A stretch of DNA of 64,000 nucleotides from Sulfurospirillum deleyianum DSM 6946 (lineage in GTDB: Bacteria > Campylobacterota > Campylobacteria > Campylobacterales > Sulfurospirillaceae). Positions 50,001 through 59,266 of the stretch are shown here, piece after piece. Every line of letters begins with the position of its first letter. Position 1 is the stretch's first letter. The stretch lies in assembly GCF_000024885.1 (NCBI RefSeq), contig NC_013512.1:868001-932000 (forward strand), in the 5' to 3' direction. A program made the translations under genes and the position numbers. Under the pieces are notes generated by a model, which was given only the letters and a program-made list of their open reading frames with translations, had not been told where the DNA came from and did no database searches.

Positions 50001-53000
50001 GGGTATTTTAAACAAAGCCATCGCTGCTATACCACCTGAGGAGCTTCAGCAAATCCTCAAACGCTGGGGACCTGAAGATATCGACACTCCTTTTGATATG
50101 ACGCTTTTTTTAGAGGTTGTTTCTTTTGCGCTCTTAGCGCTTATAGCCCTTTTTTATTGGAACTATTTACTTAAACGTCAAGTGGCGAGTAAAACGGCTG
50201 AACTCTCCTCTTTGCTGAAATCATTTGATGCCCATGTCATTGCTTCTAAGACGGATTTGAAAGGGGTTATTACCTATGTTTCGGATGCGTTTTGTCAGAT
50301 TAGCGGTTATAAGCGTGAAGAGCTGATGGGTAAAAATCATCGTATTAGCAGACATCCTGATAACGATGCGAAAATTTATGAAGAGATGTGGGCTGTCATT
50401 ACGCATGGGGGAGCGTGGAAAGGGCGTATTAAAAATAAGACGAAAGAGGGTGGATATTATTGGGTAGATAGTGTGATTGAGCAAGAGCTTGATGCTTCAG
50501 GAAAGGTGGTGGGTTACGCTGCGATTCGTCATGATGTAACCGCTCATGTTGAGTTAGAAGAGCTTAGTGAAAAGCTTGAGAGTATCGTAGAGAAACGAAC
50601 GCAAGATTTGGCGTTTTTAAACAAAGAACAACAAGCTATTTTTGACTCGACGAGCGTAGGTATTGTTCTTTTAAAAGAGCGTTTGATTGTGCAGTGCAAT
50701 AAGCGCATTGATGAGATGTTAGGCTATAAAATAGGAGAACAACTTAACCAAAGTACGGATATTTGGTACCGTGAAATACCTGATTATCAATCCGTTTATG
50801 AACAGGTGTGGCATGGTGAAGTGGTTCGTTTTGAACATCGCTTAATGCGTAAAGATGGAACACTGTTTTGGGCAAGGCTATCGGGTCGAGCGATTGATTA
50901 TTTGGATAAAGAAAAAGGTGTGGTGGTAGTGGTTGAAGATATTAGCACGGAGAAAGAAGCACTCGAAGCCATTCAAAGAGCCAAATCTCTTGCAGAAGAA
51001 GCGACACAGGTTAAAAGTGCGTTTTTAGCCAATATGAGTCATGAAATTCGTACTCCTATGAATGCGATTATTGGAATGGCGCATTTGGCATTGCAGACAG
51101 AACTTTCCAATCAACAGCGCAATTATCTTGTAAAAATTGACAGTGCTTCCAAACATCTTTTAGGCATCATCAATGATATTTTGGATTTTTCAAAAATCGA
51201 AGCAGGTAAGATGCGTTTCGAGTCGATTGATTTTTATTTGGAAGATGTGATGGAGCATTTAGCAGATCTTTCTGTGATGAAAGCGCAAGAAAAAGGTTTG
51301 GAGCTTTTATTTGATATTGAGACCAACATCCCAACAGCCCTCAGAGGTGATCCCCTGCGTTTGGGACAAATTTTGATTAATCTGGTTAATAACGCTATAA
51401 AGTTTACCGCACAAGGAGAGATACGGCTTTTTGTAAAGCTACTGGCACAAGAAGCAAAACAGGTACATCTTTTATTTGAAGTACACGATACGGGCATTGG
51501 CATTGATGAAGCACAGCAGGCAAAATTGTTTGAGGCATTTTCTCAAGCAGATTTATCGACAACAAGAGAGTTTGGTGGTTCAGGGTTAGGACTTGCGATT
51601 TGTAAGCATTTGGTTGAAATGATGCAGGGAAAAATTTGGGTTAAAAGCACCCTAGGTGAAGGCAGTACTTTTTCCTTTAGCGCTCAGTTTGAATTGCAAG
51701 AGGAGCAGAAAAAACCACAATTTAATGATGAGGATGTTCGCAATCTGCGTATTTTGATTGTGGATGATAATGCTAGTGCGAGAGAGATTTTAGAAAATAT
51801 CTTACGTTCGTTTCACTTTAATGTTCACAGTGTCTGCGATGGGCATCATGCGTTGAGTCTTTTAAAAGAGGCGCAAAAAGAGCCTCAGCCGTATAATTTA
51901 GTCTTAATTGATTGGATGATGCCACAACTCAATGGGATTGAGACGATTCGGAAAATTCGTGAAGAGATTGTGAGCGATCAGCCTTTAATGTTTATTATGA
52001 TTACAGCGTACAGTAAAGAGGAGCTTCAAAAAGAGCTTGAAGAGCTTTTTGTGGATGGCATTTTGATTAAGCCTATTAGTCCTTCAACGCTTTTAAATAC
52101 CATTTTAAATGTTCTTGGAAAAGAGGTGATGCGCCTTTCTCGCAAGGAAGATAAACAAGCGCTTTATCGTGAATCCATCCATGCCCTTCGTGGTGCGAAA
52201 GTTTTACTGGTTGAAGATAACATCATCAATCAAGAAATAGCCAAAGAGATTTTAGAACGTGAAGGAATGGATATTGTCGTGGCAAACCACGGTAAGGAAG
52301 CATTGGAATGGATAGAAAAAGAGTCTTTTGATGGTGTTTTAATGGATTGTCAAATGCCTGTTATGGATGGGTTTGAAGCGACCCGTTTGATGCGAGAAGG
52401 GGGTCATACGCTTCCCATTTTAGCCATGACTGCCAATGCAATGGAGGGAGATAAAGAGCGTTGTTTGGCATGTGGGATGAATGACCATATCAGTAAACCG
52501 ATTGATATGGCAAAACTTTTTATAACCATGGCAAAATGGATTGTTCCATCCAATCCACGCCCTTTGAAGATAATACAAAAAGAGGAGAGAGCAGATAGAC
52601 CACTCTTAAATGTTGAAGGTTTGGATATCGAAAAAGCACTCTTACATGTCAATAACAATCACGCACTTTTAGAAACCCTGTGGCGTCGTTTTGTGGAAAC
52701 ACAAGCAGAGTGTGCTGAACGTATTGAAGAGGCACTGCGTATAGGTGATACAGAAAAAGCGATGCGAGAAGCACATACCCTTAAAGGTTTATCGGGCAAT
52801 ATCGGTGCGAGGGAACTTTTTGAATCTTCTAAAAATTTAGAGCATAGTTTAAAAGAGTCTTCAAGCGATATTCCTCTGTTTTTATGTCAAACAAAACAGG
52901 ATCTTGAAACGGTCATAGCGCATTTAAAAGAGGCGTTTTTAGATGAAGCAACCCATAAAGAAGTTTTGGACTTTGAGGCAATTTTAACTCAAGAGGCATT

Positions 53001-53187
53001 GCATGAAAAATTAAATGACCTTGGGTATCTTTTGAAAGAACTGGACTCTGAAGCGATTGATGTCTTAGCGAATATTCGAGCTTCATTGTTTCATTTAGGG
53101 TATAAAAAAGAAGTTGAAGAGATGGAAAAAGCACTTGCTTCATTCGATTTTGAAAAAGCCTATGCACTACTTAAGGAGATAAAATAG
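47080..53187 (+). CDS. Giant hybrid histidine kinase with four tandem SBP-3 sensor domains
   Basis: The 2035-aa protein has a signal peptide (MKWLWIVLCVPFFLFG), then four tandem solute-binding (SBP_bac_3-like) domains at about 27-260, 261-510, 515-760 and 764-1005. Each begins with a similar linker such as LSHQEKVWL, LSKEEIQWI or LSSQEKAWL. A membrane helix follows at about 1006-1028, then two PAS domains (about 1046-1165, 1181-1300), HisKA (His1321), HATPase (N box NLVNNAIKF, G box GSGLGLAICKHL), two receivers (Asp1611, Asp1756) and a C-terminal HPt domain (His1899 in AHTLKGLSGN). This resembles an extended BvgS/EvgS-type phosphorelay. Confidence 0.92.
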   Translation: MKWLWIVLCVPFFLFGQEALVLSHQEKVWLNGQKEIYIGAMDDWAPINFVDYHGKASGIGSEIVAELNKLLKGKLKIVSGSWEEIYTQAKEGKIDAIMDITKKPEREAFFYFTKAYLNIPHVIVSRQDTPSFGSLESLYGKKVALEKNVGTIGYLRTNFPFIEIQTYDTTSMALHALAMKEVDAYIGNRAVMSYKIEQEFLNSLKIDALERSRKSVPLSLGVPRSNPMLFSILEKSMEAIPRETWVKILSKWSNEKPLSLDLTSEERAYLKMKKELRFVAGNEEWKPFSFLDKNGQMQGLEKDFLKLLESYLSVPIYVTHLPWEDALKQAKSHHFDGIISASPTPDRLEKLSFSHAYYISPLAVVTRHDNVRDINENFAQKRIAVMEGSAVVLHVKEHFPEAKIVYTKEGTQGLITMLLKREAEGAIDTMLSLEYLLKEKSLDAQVEIGYSFYSEALSSFQYALRKDEPLLLSIINKAIDAYSLDERKNIKERWESKNGNGMKTVSLKGEQKPLTTLSKEEIQWIKEHPIIKVSNEPDFPPFDFMKEGRAVGLGVDYMNFVAQKVGLHVSYVQSTWEDLLKQFEAGKMDVLQSVYLTKKRQEYAYFTTPFFTNYPAMAVRKGSSIKSLAELKGKKVALMRGYGTSEKLLRDIPEIKPIMCTNVYEALHLVSFGEADVAFDSVGTMSYAIMEQMLTNLSIHKIDVSDKELSSDVHFAVKKEKAILYSILQKALDAMTPEEHIALRSKWVFSNETNFQAEQKSHFQLSSQEKAWLKEHPILLFTGDPRYLPYEAFNKEGKYIGIVADLLQKMEKELGIHIEKVPSLTWQDALLKAKNKEVDMISAYENDKILSETHLSTKPYVSSPLVIVTRKDKHKYFLNSLLELENQKIAIIKDYSYIQGLKAAYPKLHYMEVENAKKGFEGVASGEYDAMVVSLRLATYALHTMGLHNLHVIGKTDMNMHLAFNVKKEWEPLVGILNKAIAAIPPEELQQILKRWGPEDIDTPFDMTLFLEVVSFALLALIALFYWNYLLKRQVASKTAELSSLLKSFDAHVIASKTDLKGVITYVSDAFCQISGYKREELMGKNHRISRHPDNDAKIYEEMWAVITHGGAWKGRIKNKTKEGGYYWVDSVIEQELDASGKVVGYAAIRHDVTAHVELEELSEKLESIVEKRTQDLAFLNKEQQAIFDSTSVGIVLLKERLIVQCNKRIDEMLGYKIGEQLNQSTDIWYREIPDYQSVYEQVWHGEVVRFEHRLMRKDGTLFWARLSGRAIDYLDKEKGVVVVVEDISTEKEALEAIQRAKSLAEEATQVKSAFLANMSHEIRTPMNAIIGMAHLALQTELSNQQRNYLVKIDSASKHLLGIINDILDFSKIEAGKMRFESIDFYLEDVMEHLADLSVMKAQEKGLELLFDIETNIPTALRGDPLRLGQILINLVNNAIKFTAQGEIRLFVKLLAQEAKQVHLLFEVHDTGIGIDEAQQAKLFEAFSQADLSTTREFGGSGLGLAICKHLVEMMQGKIWVKSTLGEGSTFSFSAQFELQEEQKKPQFNDEDVRNLRILIVDDNASAREILENILRSFHFNVHSVCDGHHALSLLKEAQKEPQPYNLVLIDWMMPQLNGIETIRKIREEIVSDQPLMFIMITAYSKEELQKELEELFVDGILIKPISPSTLLNTILNVLGKEVMRLSRKEDKQALYRESIHALRGAKVLLVEDNIINQEIAKEILEREGMDIVVANHGKEALEWIEKESFDGVLMDCQMPVMDGFEATRLMREGGHTLPILAMTANAMEGDKERCLACGMNDHISKPIDMAKLFITMAKWIVPSNPRPLKIIQKEERADRPLLNVEGLDIEKALLHVNNNHALLETLWRRFVETQAECAERIEEALRIGDTEKAMREAHTLKGLSGNIGARELFESSKNLEHSLKESSSDIPLFLCQTKQDLETVIAHLKEAFLDEATHKEVLDFEAILTQEALHEKLNDLGYLLKELDSEAIDVLANIRASLFHLGYKKEVEEMEKALASFDFEKAYALLKEIK

Positions 53188-53448
53188 GCAGATATACTTG
53201 AAAAATCTTTTTACATGTAAGAATATTTGGTGTGATAGTAATAGCGAAGATAATAAAGAAGGGATAGAATGAAAACACGGGTTTATTATGATGATATTTA
53301 TTTTCTATAATATCTAAAAAACATCCATAAAATAGGCTCTTTATCCAATAAGTTTTCAAGAAAAAATATTGCAAACTAGAAAAAATAGTCAAGAAAATAG
53401 TCAAGAATTTTAATTATTAGAGCATTTACCTCATAAGCTGGATAAAGC
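53188..53448. other. Gap before the accessory region
   Basis: 261 bp with no supported gene. It carries the last TTACATGTAA of the window (53211-53220) and short direct repeats of AAAATAGTCAAGAA near 53381-53407. The composition becomes AT-rich here. Confidence 0.5.
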
Positions 53449-53799
53449 TTATATCTGTCCAAAAATATTATTGATTTCTCCATTTTTTTTCATCTGCGTA
53501 GCAACAATGATCCTTAACTTTTGTTCAAGTGCATTAGTAATAACTTTTTGAATAAGCTCTTTATCAAAGAGTTCTAAATAATCAATACAGAGTATTTTAT
53601 AAGTAGATAGATCAACATTCTCAAAATTATTATGATACGTAATTTCTTTACTCAACCCTCTATTGATAAGTGTTTCTTGGGTTGATTCGTTTGATATAAA
53701 GAGAGTTGTTTTGGGATAGAGATTTGCATATGCTATCAACATTTCAGTTTTACCACTTCCTGGTCTTCCCGCCAGTAAAATAATATTGTTAAAATTCAT
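53449..53799 (-). CDS. Small P-loop NTPase
   Basis: The 116-aa protein has Walker A (LLAGRPGSGKTEMLIAYA) and a Walker B-like CIDYLELFD, with IVATQMKKNG after it as in RecA/DnaB-type folds. It seems a minimal ATPase or a shortened RecA-like domain. It lies 56 bp after the PcfJ-like gene on the same strand and may be its partner. Function is unknown. Confidence 0.65.
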   Translation of the reverse strand: MNFNNIILLAGRPGSGKTEMLIAYANLYPKTTLFISNESTQETLINRGLSKEITYHNNFENVDLSTYKILCIDYLELFDKELIQKVITNALEQKLRIIVATQMKKNGEINNIFGQI

Positions 53800-53855
53800 T
53801 TAATATTTTCACCTCATGGATTTTAAGTTTCTACACTTATAACAATTATTTTAAA

Positions 53856-55361
53856 TTATTTATTGTTCACTTTGAAAAATTGTTCAAACCAACTGTTAAG
53901 GAAGTCTTTTTCTACGGAAAGTAGTTCCGTGTTGTATTTTGATTTTGCTTGAACAATTTTACGCTCTTGTATCTCAATAGCAAATACCAGTTCATCTTCT
54001 TTAAAAAAACCATAGATCAGTTTATTTTTTGACAAAATGGCTCTGTCGTACCCTGCTAAACAGTTATGCATCTTTTCTCCCCACTCAAAAAGTTCTAATC
54101 CTGTATAGGGCACATGTACACTATATGTTGCAGTTCGAATACACGGAGTTAACTCTTTTGGTGTATAGGTAAATGTTTGATGAGTAAGTGTTTGTCTATA
54201 TAGAGAAGAGTGCATATGCACGACATAATCATGAACCTCTTTATAGTTTGCACGTAAAGGATTGTTTGCTTGGTAATGTATGTTCTTATGGTTTTCATCA
54301 TAACTAACTTCGCTCAAAAGCTCCATTGTATCGACCAGCCAATAATCTTCTTCTTGTGCAAATTGTTTTAAAAGATGTGCAATACGTTTTTCATCAAAAT
54401 GAGATGTTAAAAATGTAAAAAACAGCTCCCATGAGCCGCTACTATCTCCACTGATATCTAAAGGGAGATGAAGAATTTGGATAATAATGTTTGGGTCTTT
54501 GATATGGTGTAGCAATGCATATATATAGTGGAAAGCAAAAGGCTTTTTATGCTGAATTTGTTGTTTATAGTGCTGAAAGAGGACTTTTTTAATTGATTTT
54601 TCTTTACGAATATTAATGAAATTTAGAGCATCTAGCACTGTTAAAGAATGATGTTTTGGCAAAAATTCTATCGACTTCCAATAGATAAATTCATAGGACT
54701 TTAGATATGGGTATTTTATAAAAAAAGCAATATCATTCATAGAAGTACATTCATCGGGTATCTCTAAATTATGGGTGGTTTTAGTGTTTTTAATCATAGC
54801 AACTATTTTTCTTTTATACAGTGTCAATAGCGTGCAATTATCTATGATAGATTCTTTTAACAAGTCATCTTCAAAATCATATACGTCTTTGTCATAACCA
54901 TAAAAATCAAAATTGACATTTAACAGTTGACTTATTTTCCCTTGATTATCAATGGAAAGCTCTAAAAGTTGGTGCTCTTTATACATAATTGTATTGCGTA
55001 AAAGATTTATTGTATAAGGTATTTTAAGATTGACATGAGAGGTTAATTTATATTGTCCTTGTCCATAAATAATGGTTGGTTCAAGTGCGTAAAGTATTTC
55101 TTTTGGGAAAAGCTTCTCAATTGGGTCATACCATGAGAACGGTTTTAAAAAATAATTTGCGTTTAGAAAAGTTTCATTGGCACAGATAGGACATCGGTAG
55201 GGTTGATGATTTGCCAATGTTTTATTTTCCAAATACGTGTATTGATGAGAGCAAGAGCATAAATATGTAATGGCTTGATAGGGAAGTGTTTCACCATGAA
55301 AAAGCGTTGGTAGTGTATTGAAGTCACATTTGATTTTCCATGGTATAGCACTCGTTTGCAT
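53856..55361 (-). CDS. PcfJ-domain protein
   Basis: The 501-aa protein has an N-terminal zinc-ribbon-like segment (CSCSHQYTYL with CPICANETF later) and a C-terminal region resembling PcfJ: CIRTATYSVHVPYTGLELFEWGEKMHNCLAGYDRAIL, then FAIEIQERKIVQAKSKYN. PcfJ proteins occur on conjugative plasmids and mobile elements. Their molecular role is unknown. The gene starts 145 bp from the nuclease gene and is AT-rich, consistent with acquisition. Confidence 0.7.
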   Translation of the reverse strand: MQTSAIPWKIKCDFNTLPTLFHGETLPYQAITYLCSCSHQYTYLENKTLANHQPYRCPICANETFLNANYFLKPFSWYDPIEKLFPKEILYALEPTIIYGQGQYKLTSHVNLKIPYTINLLRNTIMYKEHQLLELSIDNQGKISQLLNVNFDFYGYDKDVYDFEDDLLKESIIDNCTLLTLYKRKIVAMIKNTKTTHNLEIPDECTSMNDIAFFIKYPYLKSYEFIYWKSIEFLPKHHSLTVLDALNFINIRKEKSIKKVLFQHYKQQIQHKKPFAFHYIYALLHHIKDPNIIIQILHLPLDISGDSSGSWELFFTFLTSHFDEKRIAHLLKQFAQEEDYWLVDTMELLSEVSYDENHKNIHYQANNPLRANYKEVHDYVVHMHSSLYRQTLTHQTFTYTPKELTPCIRTATYSVHVPYTGLELFEWGEKMHNCLAGYDRAILSKNKLIYGFFKEDELVFAIEIQERKIVQAKSKYNTELLSVEKDFLNSWFEQFFKVNNK

Positions 55362-55505
55362 CCAAATTCTCTCTTGTTTTTATACAAATAGTATAAAGAG
55401 TTTTTTGGACAAAACATTGTCTTTATATGAAATAGAATTATCTATTGTCGTATACGATTTCCAATGCATAAATAAAGATGTATCTCAATCGATGGAAATA
55501 CATCT

Positions 55506-56774
55506 TTATGAAACAGAAATTTTTTCCAATATATCATTAACATCCCTATGAATTAGATTTGCAAATTCTGTGATTTGCTCTTCATTGGTTAAACGCAAGA
55601 TTGTTTCAGAGGTAAAACTATTAATATTGTCAGCTTTCATCTTGGAGAACCACCTAAGTGATGGCCAGTTTCTTTCTTCCCATGGTTTTTCAATCTTATC
55701 ACGAAGTTTTTTTTCAAGATCTATATTTTCTGTTATTAGTCCATAATGCAATGCAGATGTAGCAACTTCTACGTGAATAAAAATATTAGGATTTTTTGTT
55801 TTTAGAAAAAATCCTTTACATTCCCACTTATTTTCTTTATCTCCACGCTTAAACCAGTTTTGACAAGCTTCTAGATTATATTCTAGATTTGTGTATTTTT
55901 GTGGATAACATTCTTGAATATGATCTGTGATTAATTTGTCTTTTAATTTATCAAAGAAGTCATATAAAATTTTTCCGCGCAGTTCTGGAGAATTGAAGGC
56001 TTGTGATATTTTGAGTGCAATAGTTAAATCGTTAGGATTTTTAATTAAATGTTCTTGAATTTGTTCTCTCTCATTGGCCGACATCGTATCTCCTGTGATT
56101 TTTTTTACTAGATTAAGATAATGTGTTATTCCTGCATGAATATTTGGTAATTCTTGAGAGGCTTCTCGACATTGCTCAAGCCAAGTTCGAATAGTCTCTC
56201 TATAAGAAATTAATTTTAGTTCAACTCCGTCGTCACCACATTTGTATTTTGGCTGATCATTTTGATCATTCCCATTTCTTTCAATTGGTGGTACTTTTTC
56301 AAAATTTTCAAATGCCTTCATACTAGGTTCAGTTCCATAGCGATTTAGATAAAAAATATTGTAATTCAAATTTTTCTTTTTTGCGTGTGAATAGTAGCGG
56401 GTTATTTGACTTTCTTGGTCAAGCGCATTAATTTTATTTTCGATAATGACATAAAAATCTTCAAAGATCAGTTCAATGTCTAAACGTCCATTATCAAAGG
56501 ATGTTTCAACAGTAACTTTAATTTTCTCACTAAACGTAGGGTTGATTCTCACGACATCACAAAAAAGCTTTAAGTATTTATCCCCTTGCGCATGTGAACC
56601 TTTTGGATTCAAAAGTTCAGCAATCATTTTTGAGTGAGTTTTGACTTCATCAGTTTCTATGTCTGCAATTGAATAAATATTAAATCTACGACCTGTGACT
56701 CGGTCTTCATTGTCATATTTTTCAGAAATTTTTTGTATTTTTTCTAATAAAATTTTAAAATTTGGTTGTTCCAA
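55506..56774 (-). CDS. PD-(D/E)XK nuclease family protein (PDDEXK_4-like)
   Basis: The 422-aa protein begins with a region resembling PDDEXK_4 proteins: KTHSKMIAELLNPKGSHAQGDKYLKLF near residue 37, then GRLDIELIFEDFYVIIENKINALDQESQITRYY near 107, where the Asp and the E-N-K give the D...(D/E)XK core. The rest is a helical domain of unknown function. Such proteins are common in defence islands and could be restriction-like nucleases, but no target is known. Confidence 0.7.
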   Translation of the reverse strand: MEQPNFKILLEKIQKISEKYDNEDRVTGRRFNIYSIADIETDEVKTHSKMIAELLNPKGSHAQGDKYLKLFCDVVRINPTFSEKIKVTVETSFDNGRLDIELIFEDFYVIIENKINALDQESQITRYYSHAKKKNLNYNIFYLNRYGTEPSMKAFENFEKVPPIERNGNDQNDQPKYKCGDDGVELKLISYRETIRTWLEQCREASQELPNIHAGITHYLNLVKKITGDTMSANEREQIQEHLIKNPNDLTIALKISQAFNSPELRGKILYDFFDKLKDKLITDHIQECYPQKYTNLEYNLEACQNWFKRGDKENKWECKGFFLKTKNPNIFIHVEVATSALHYGLITENIDLEKKLRDKIEKPWEERNWPSLRWFSKMKADNINSFTSETILRLTNEEQITEFANLIHRDVNDILEKISVS

Positions 56775-56913
56775 AAATCATCCTTACTTATTTTTATACA
56801 GAAGCATACCTCAAAATATGAAATATAACCTCTTTATTGCTGTCATCCTAATCTAACCTAAATGCCATGTCAAGATATTGGATTATCTCGATTAACATAT
56901 AGGTATTAATACT

Positions 56914-57219
56914 TCACCATAACATAACCTTTATTTCACAAAAAGTCTTTTGCGTGATTTTGAAGTTAAATTGACACTCTATGGTCTCACCAAAATTGCT
57001 TTGCAGTTCTTGCAAAAAAATTAATAGCCCCTTTATAGAGACATGGTGAGAAATTGACATGTACAAATCTAACTTCAAATGGGTATCCAAAGCGTAAAAT
57101 TTTGACAACAGTGTTTTTAATTCTTCAATACTTATAAGATTGTGACTTTTTATCAGCATACATTTTTTTAAAGCATGATTTGACGGTACCTGAATACACT
57201 CAATGATGTTTTCTGTCAT
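56914..57219 (-). CDS. Hypothetical protein, 101 aa
   Basis: I recognise no family. The protein begins MTENIIECIQVPSNHALKKC, has a helical, leucine-rich middle and ends with FNFKITQKTFCEIKVMLW. It is transcribed away from the WYL regulator gene and shares its 105-bp divergent promoter region. Confidence 0.5.
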   Translation of the reverse strand: MTENIIECIQVPSNHALKKCMLIKSHNLISIEELKTLLSKFYALDTHLKLDLYMSISHHVSIKGLLIFLQELQSNFGETIECQFNFKITQKTFCEIKVMLW

Positions 57220-57294
57220 TTTTTCCCTTTCTAGTGTGTATCATAATCATCAAAGTGGACAAAAAAATGACCGTTATTAAAAGATCTCTTGCGC

Positions 57295-57300
57295 TATAAT
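57295..57300 (+). promoter_or_regulatory. Probable -10 box of the WYL regulator gene
   Basis: TATAAT after TTGCGC, 25 bp before the ATG pair. A TGGACA element lies about 40 bp upstream at 57256-57261. Confidence 0.55.
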
Positions 57301-57324
57301 GGCCTATCACTTGATTAAGGATAC

Positions 57325-58251
57325 ATGATGCCAAAAGTCGAACGACCTTCAAATAACTCAAAATGGGAACGTATCAATACTATTTACGAACTTTTAAAAC
57401 AATCATGCGATGGTATGAGCATTCAAGATCTCTCAAAACAAATGGATGTCAGTACAAAGACCATTCAGCGTGATTTGTATGAGGTTTTAGGCGAGTATGG
57501 AGCTGTTAAACAAGGGCGAATGTGGAAACTTGATAGCAAAAAAGCCGAAGACAACCTTAATTCCAATGAGCGCATTATTCTTGGTATTTTAGATGAGATG
57601 GCAAAAAATGCTGGCAGTAGTTTTTACGGCAAAGCCCATTCACTCCTTAAACAAATCTCTCAACAATTAGAACATCCTATTTTTGCGAATGTCGAGAGTG
57701 AATCCTTGGATGAAAGCCATATAGAGCTTTTTTCTTTGTTGGAAAAAGCGATTAAAACAAAGCATACGGTTAGTTTTACCTATAAAAAACATCTTTTTGA
57801 CGTTCAACCCCTTAAACTAGCATTTTTTGACAGTTTTTGGTACCTATTAGCACTTGATATACAAGATGACAATAAATTTAAAAAGTTTTATCTCAAATCC
57901 ATCAATGATCTCACAATCCAAGATAACACATTTTCGATCAATACGACATTGGAAGAACGTTTAAAAAAAGCAAATTCCATTTGGTTTGATTTGGATAAAG
58001 AACTTTTTGATGTGCATTTGCTCATTGACAAAGAAGTTATGACCTATTTTGAGCGTAAACCTCTTAAAGGACAAACGATTATCGGCAAAGATGCTGATGG
58101 TTCAGTAGAGATTATTGTGCCTATCACGCATGAAATGGAAATCGTACCTTTAATCTTTTGGTATGTCCCTTACCTCAAGGTCTTAGAGCCTCAATGGATT
58201 GCCGACATCGTGAAAGAAAAAATACAAGCGTATCATCAAAGTCTTCAATAA
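57325..58251 (+). CDS. WYL-domain transcriptional regulator
   Basis: The 308-aa protein has an N-terminal helix-turn-helix (MSIQDLSKQMDVSTKTIQRDLYEVL, residues about 33-58) and a WYL domain from about 145 with FDVQPLKLAFFDSFWYLLALDIQDD and KFYLKSINDL. A C-terminal extension is typical of the family. WYL regulators sense nucleic acid or nucleotides and frequently control defence genes. The Sir2 gene follows 79 nt later, making it a likely target. Confidence 0.85.
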   Translation: MMPKVERPSNNSKWERINTIYELLKQSCDGMSIQDLSKQMDVSTKTIQRDLYEVLGEYGAVKQGRMWKLDSKKAEDNLNSNERIILGILDEMAKNAGSSFYGKAHSLLKQISQQLEHPIFANVESESLDESHIELFSLLEKAIKTKHTVSFTYKKHLFDVQPLKLAFFDSFWYLLALDIQDDNKFKKFYLKSINDLTIQDNTFSINTTLEERLKKANSIWFDLDKELFDVHLLIDKEVMTYFERKPLKGQTIIGKDADGSVEIIVPITHEMEIVPLIFWYVPYLKVLEPQWIADIVKEKIQAYHQSLQ

Positions 58252-58261
58252 AAAAGACATC

Positions 58262-58321
58262 TTTATGTCCATAAAATGAGATAAAGTTCTGCTAATGCAG
58301 ACTCATAGCAATGGACATAAA
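58262..58321. repeat. 11-bp perfect inverted repeat before the Sir2 gene
   Basis: TTTATGTCCAT (58262-58272) and ATGGACATAAA (58311-58321) are exact reverse complements separated by 38 nt. The right arm overlaps the start of the SD (AAAGG) for sir2. It could be a regulator operator or an RNA hairpin that hides the SD. Confidence 0.6.
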
Positions 58322-58330
58322 GGATACAAA

Positions 58331-59182
58331 GTGCAACTTGAAGAAACAATAGACATCGCAAAGCGACTGATTGAAGATGCCGAAGCGATTCTCATCACGG
58401 CAGGTGCTGGCATGGGTGTCGATAGTGGCTTACCCGATTTTAGAGGAGAGGAGGGCTTTTGGAGGGCTTATCCACTTCTAAAAGATCAAGGACTTCACTT
58501 TGAAGATATGGCTACGCCAAAACTTTTCAAAACAGATCCCTCTCTTGCCTGGGCTTTTTATGGTCAAAGACTCAATTTATACCGTGCTACTACGCCTCAT
58601 GAAGGCTTTGATGCTTTAAAAGAGCTTGTTTATTCAAAAAACAACAATTACTTCATCTATACCTCCAATGTTGATGGGCACTTTCAAAAAGTAGGATTTG
58701 ATGAAGAGAAAATCGTTGAAGTTCATGGAAGTATTCATCATTTGCAGTGCTTAAATCAATGTTCAAAACAGATATGGAGTGCAAACGATACGTTCGTTAA
58801 TGTCAATTTAGACACATTTCTTGCTCTTAATATACCCAAATGTTCTTACTGTAACGCTATCGCTCGTCCGAATATATTGATGTTTGGCGACTGGTCTTCG
58901 TGGAATGACAAACGTTATAACCAACAAAAAGCACGATACAACAAATGGCTCAAGCAAAATAAAACAGCCTGTATCGTTGTTATAGAAATTGGTGCTGGAA
59001 CAGCGATTCCAACCATACGTTATGAAAGTGAAAAAGTTACCAAGCAATTCTTAAATGCACATTTGATCCGAATTAACCCTCATGATGATTTTATCGATAA
59101 AAGTGTCAAAAGAGGGCTAAGTATTCCCTTGGGTGGTCTTGAGGGCATAAAAAAGCTCATCAATCATGTAACTATTTTATAG
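58331..59182 (+). CDS. Sir2-family NAD-dependent protein deacylase
   Basis: The roughly 283-aa protein carries the NAD-binding GAGMGVDSGLPDFRG motif, YTSNVDGHF, the catalytic His in EVHGSIHHLQC, and zinc cysteines in LQCLNQC and PKCSYC. It is a complete single-domain sirtuin that should deacylate proteins or consume NAD+. I chose the GTG at 58331 because AAAGG lies 8 nt upstream. An ATG at 58295 gives 12 more residues but has no SD. It directly follows the WYL regulator. Confidence 0.85.
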   Translation: MQLEETIDIAKRLIEDAEAILITAGAGMGVDSGLPDFRGEEGFWRAYPLLKDQGLHFEDMATPKLFKTDPSLAWAFYGQRLNLYRATTPHEGFDALKELVYSKNNNYFIYTSNVDGHFQKVGFDEEKIVEVHGSIHHLQCLNQCSKQIWSANDTFVNVNLDTFLALNIPKCSYCNAIARPNILMFGDWSSWNDKRYNQQKARYNKWLKQNKTACIVVIEIGAGTAIPTIRYESEKVTKQFLNAHLIRINPHDDFIDKSVKRGLSIPLGGLEGIKKLINHVTIL

Positions 59183-59266
59183 AGTTAAACATAAAACTGT
59201 CTTATTGTGATAGTAATATCCAAGATGAACGTTTTGAAAAAAAAATTAAAGGAAGGAAAATATAAA

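Noticed and set aside
53171-53404. Minus-strand 77-codon frame after the giant kinase
   Set aside because: It overlaps the kinase stop, has no SD and is low-complexity Phe/Ile/Leu-rich sequence from AT-rich DNA.
58331-59182. Sir2 protein as a Thoeris or DSR-type antiphage effector
   Set aside because: It is a short single-domain sirtuin with zinc cysteines and no fused STALD, SLOG or large C-terminal domain, so a defence assignment by sequence alone is not supported.
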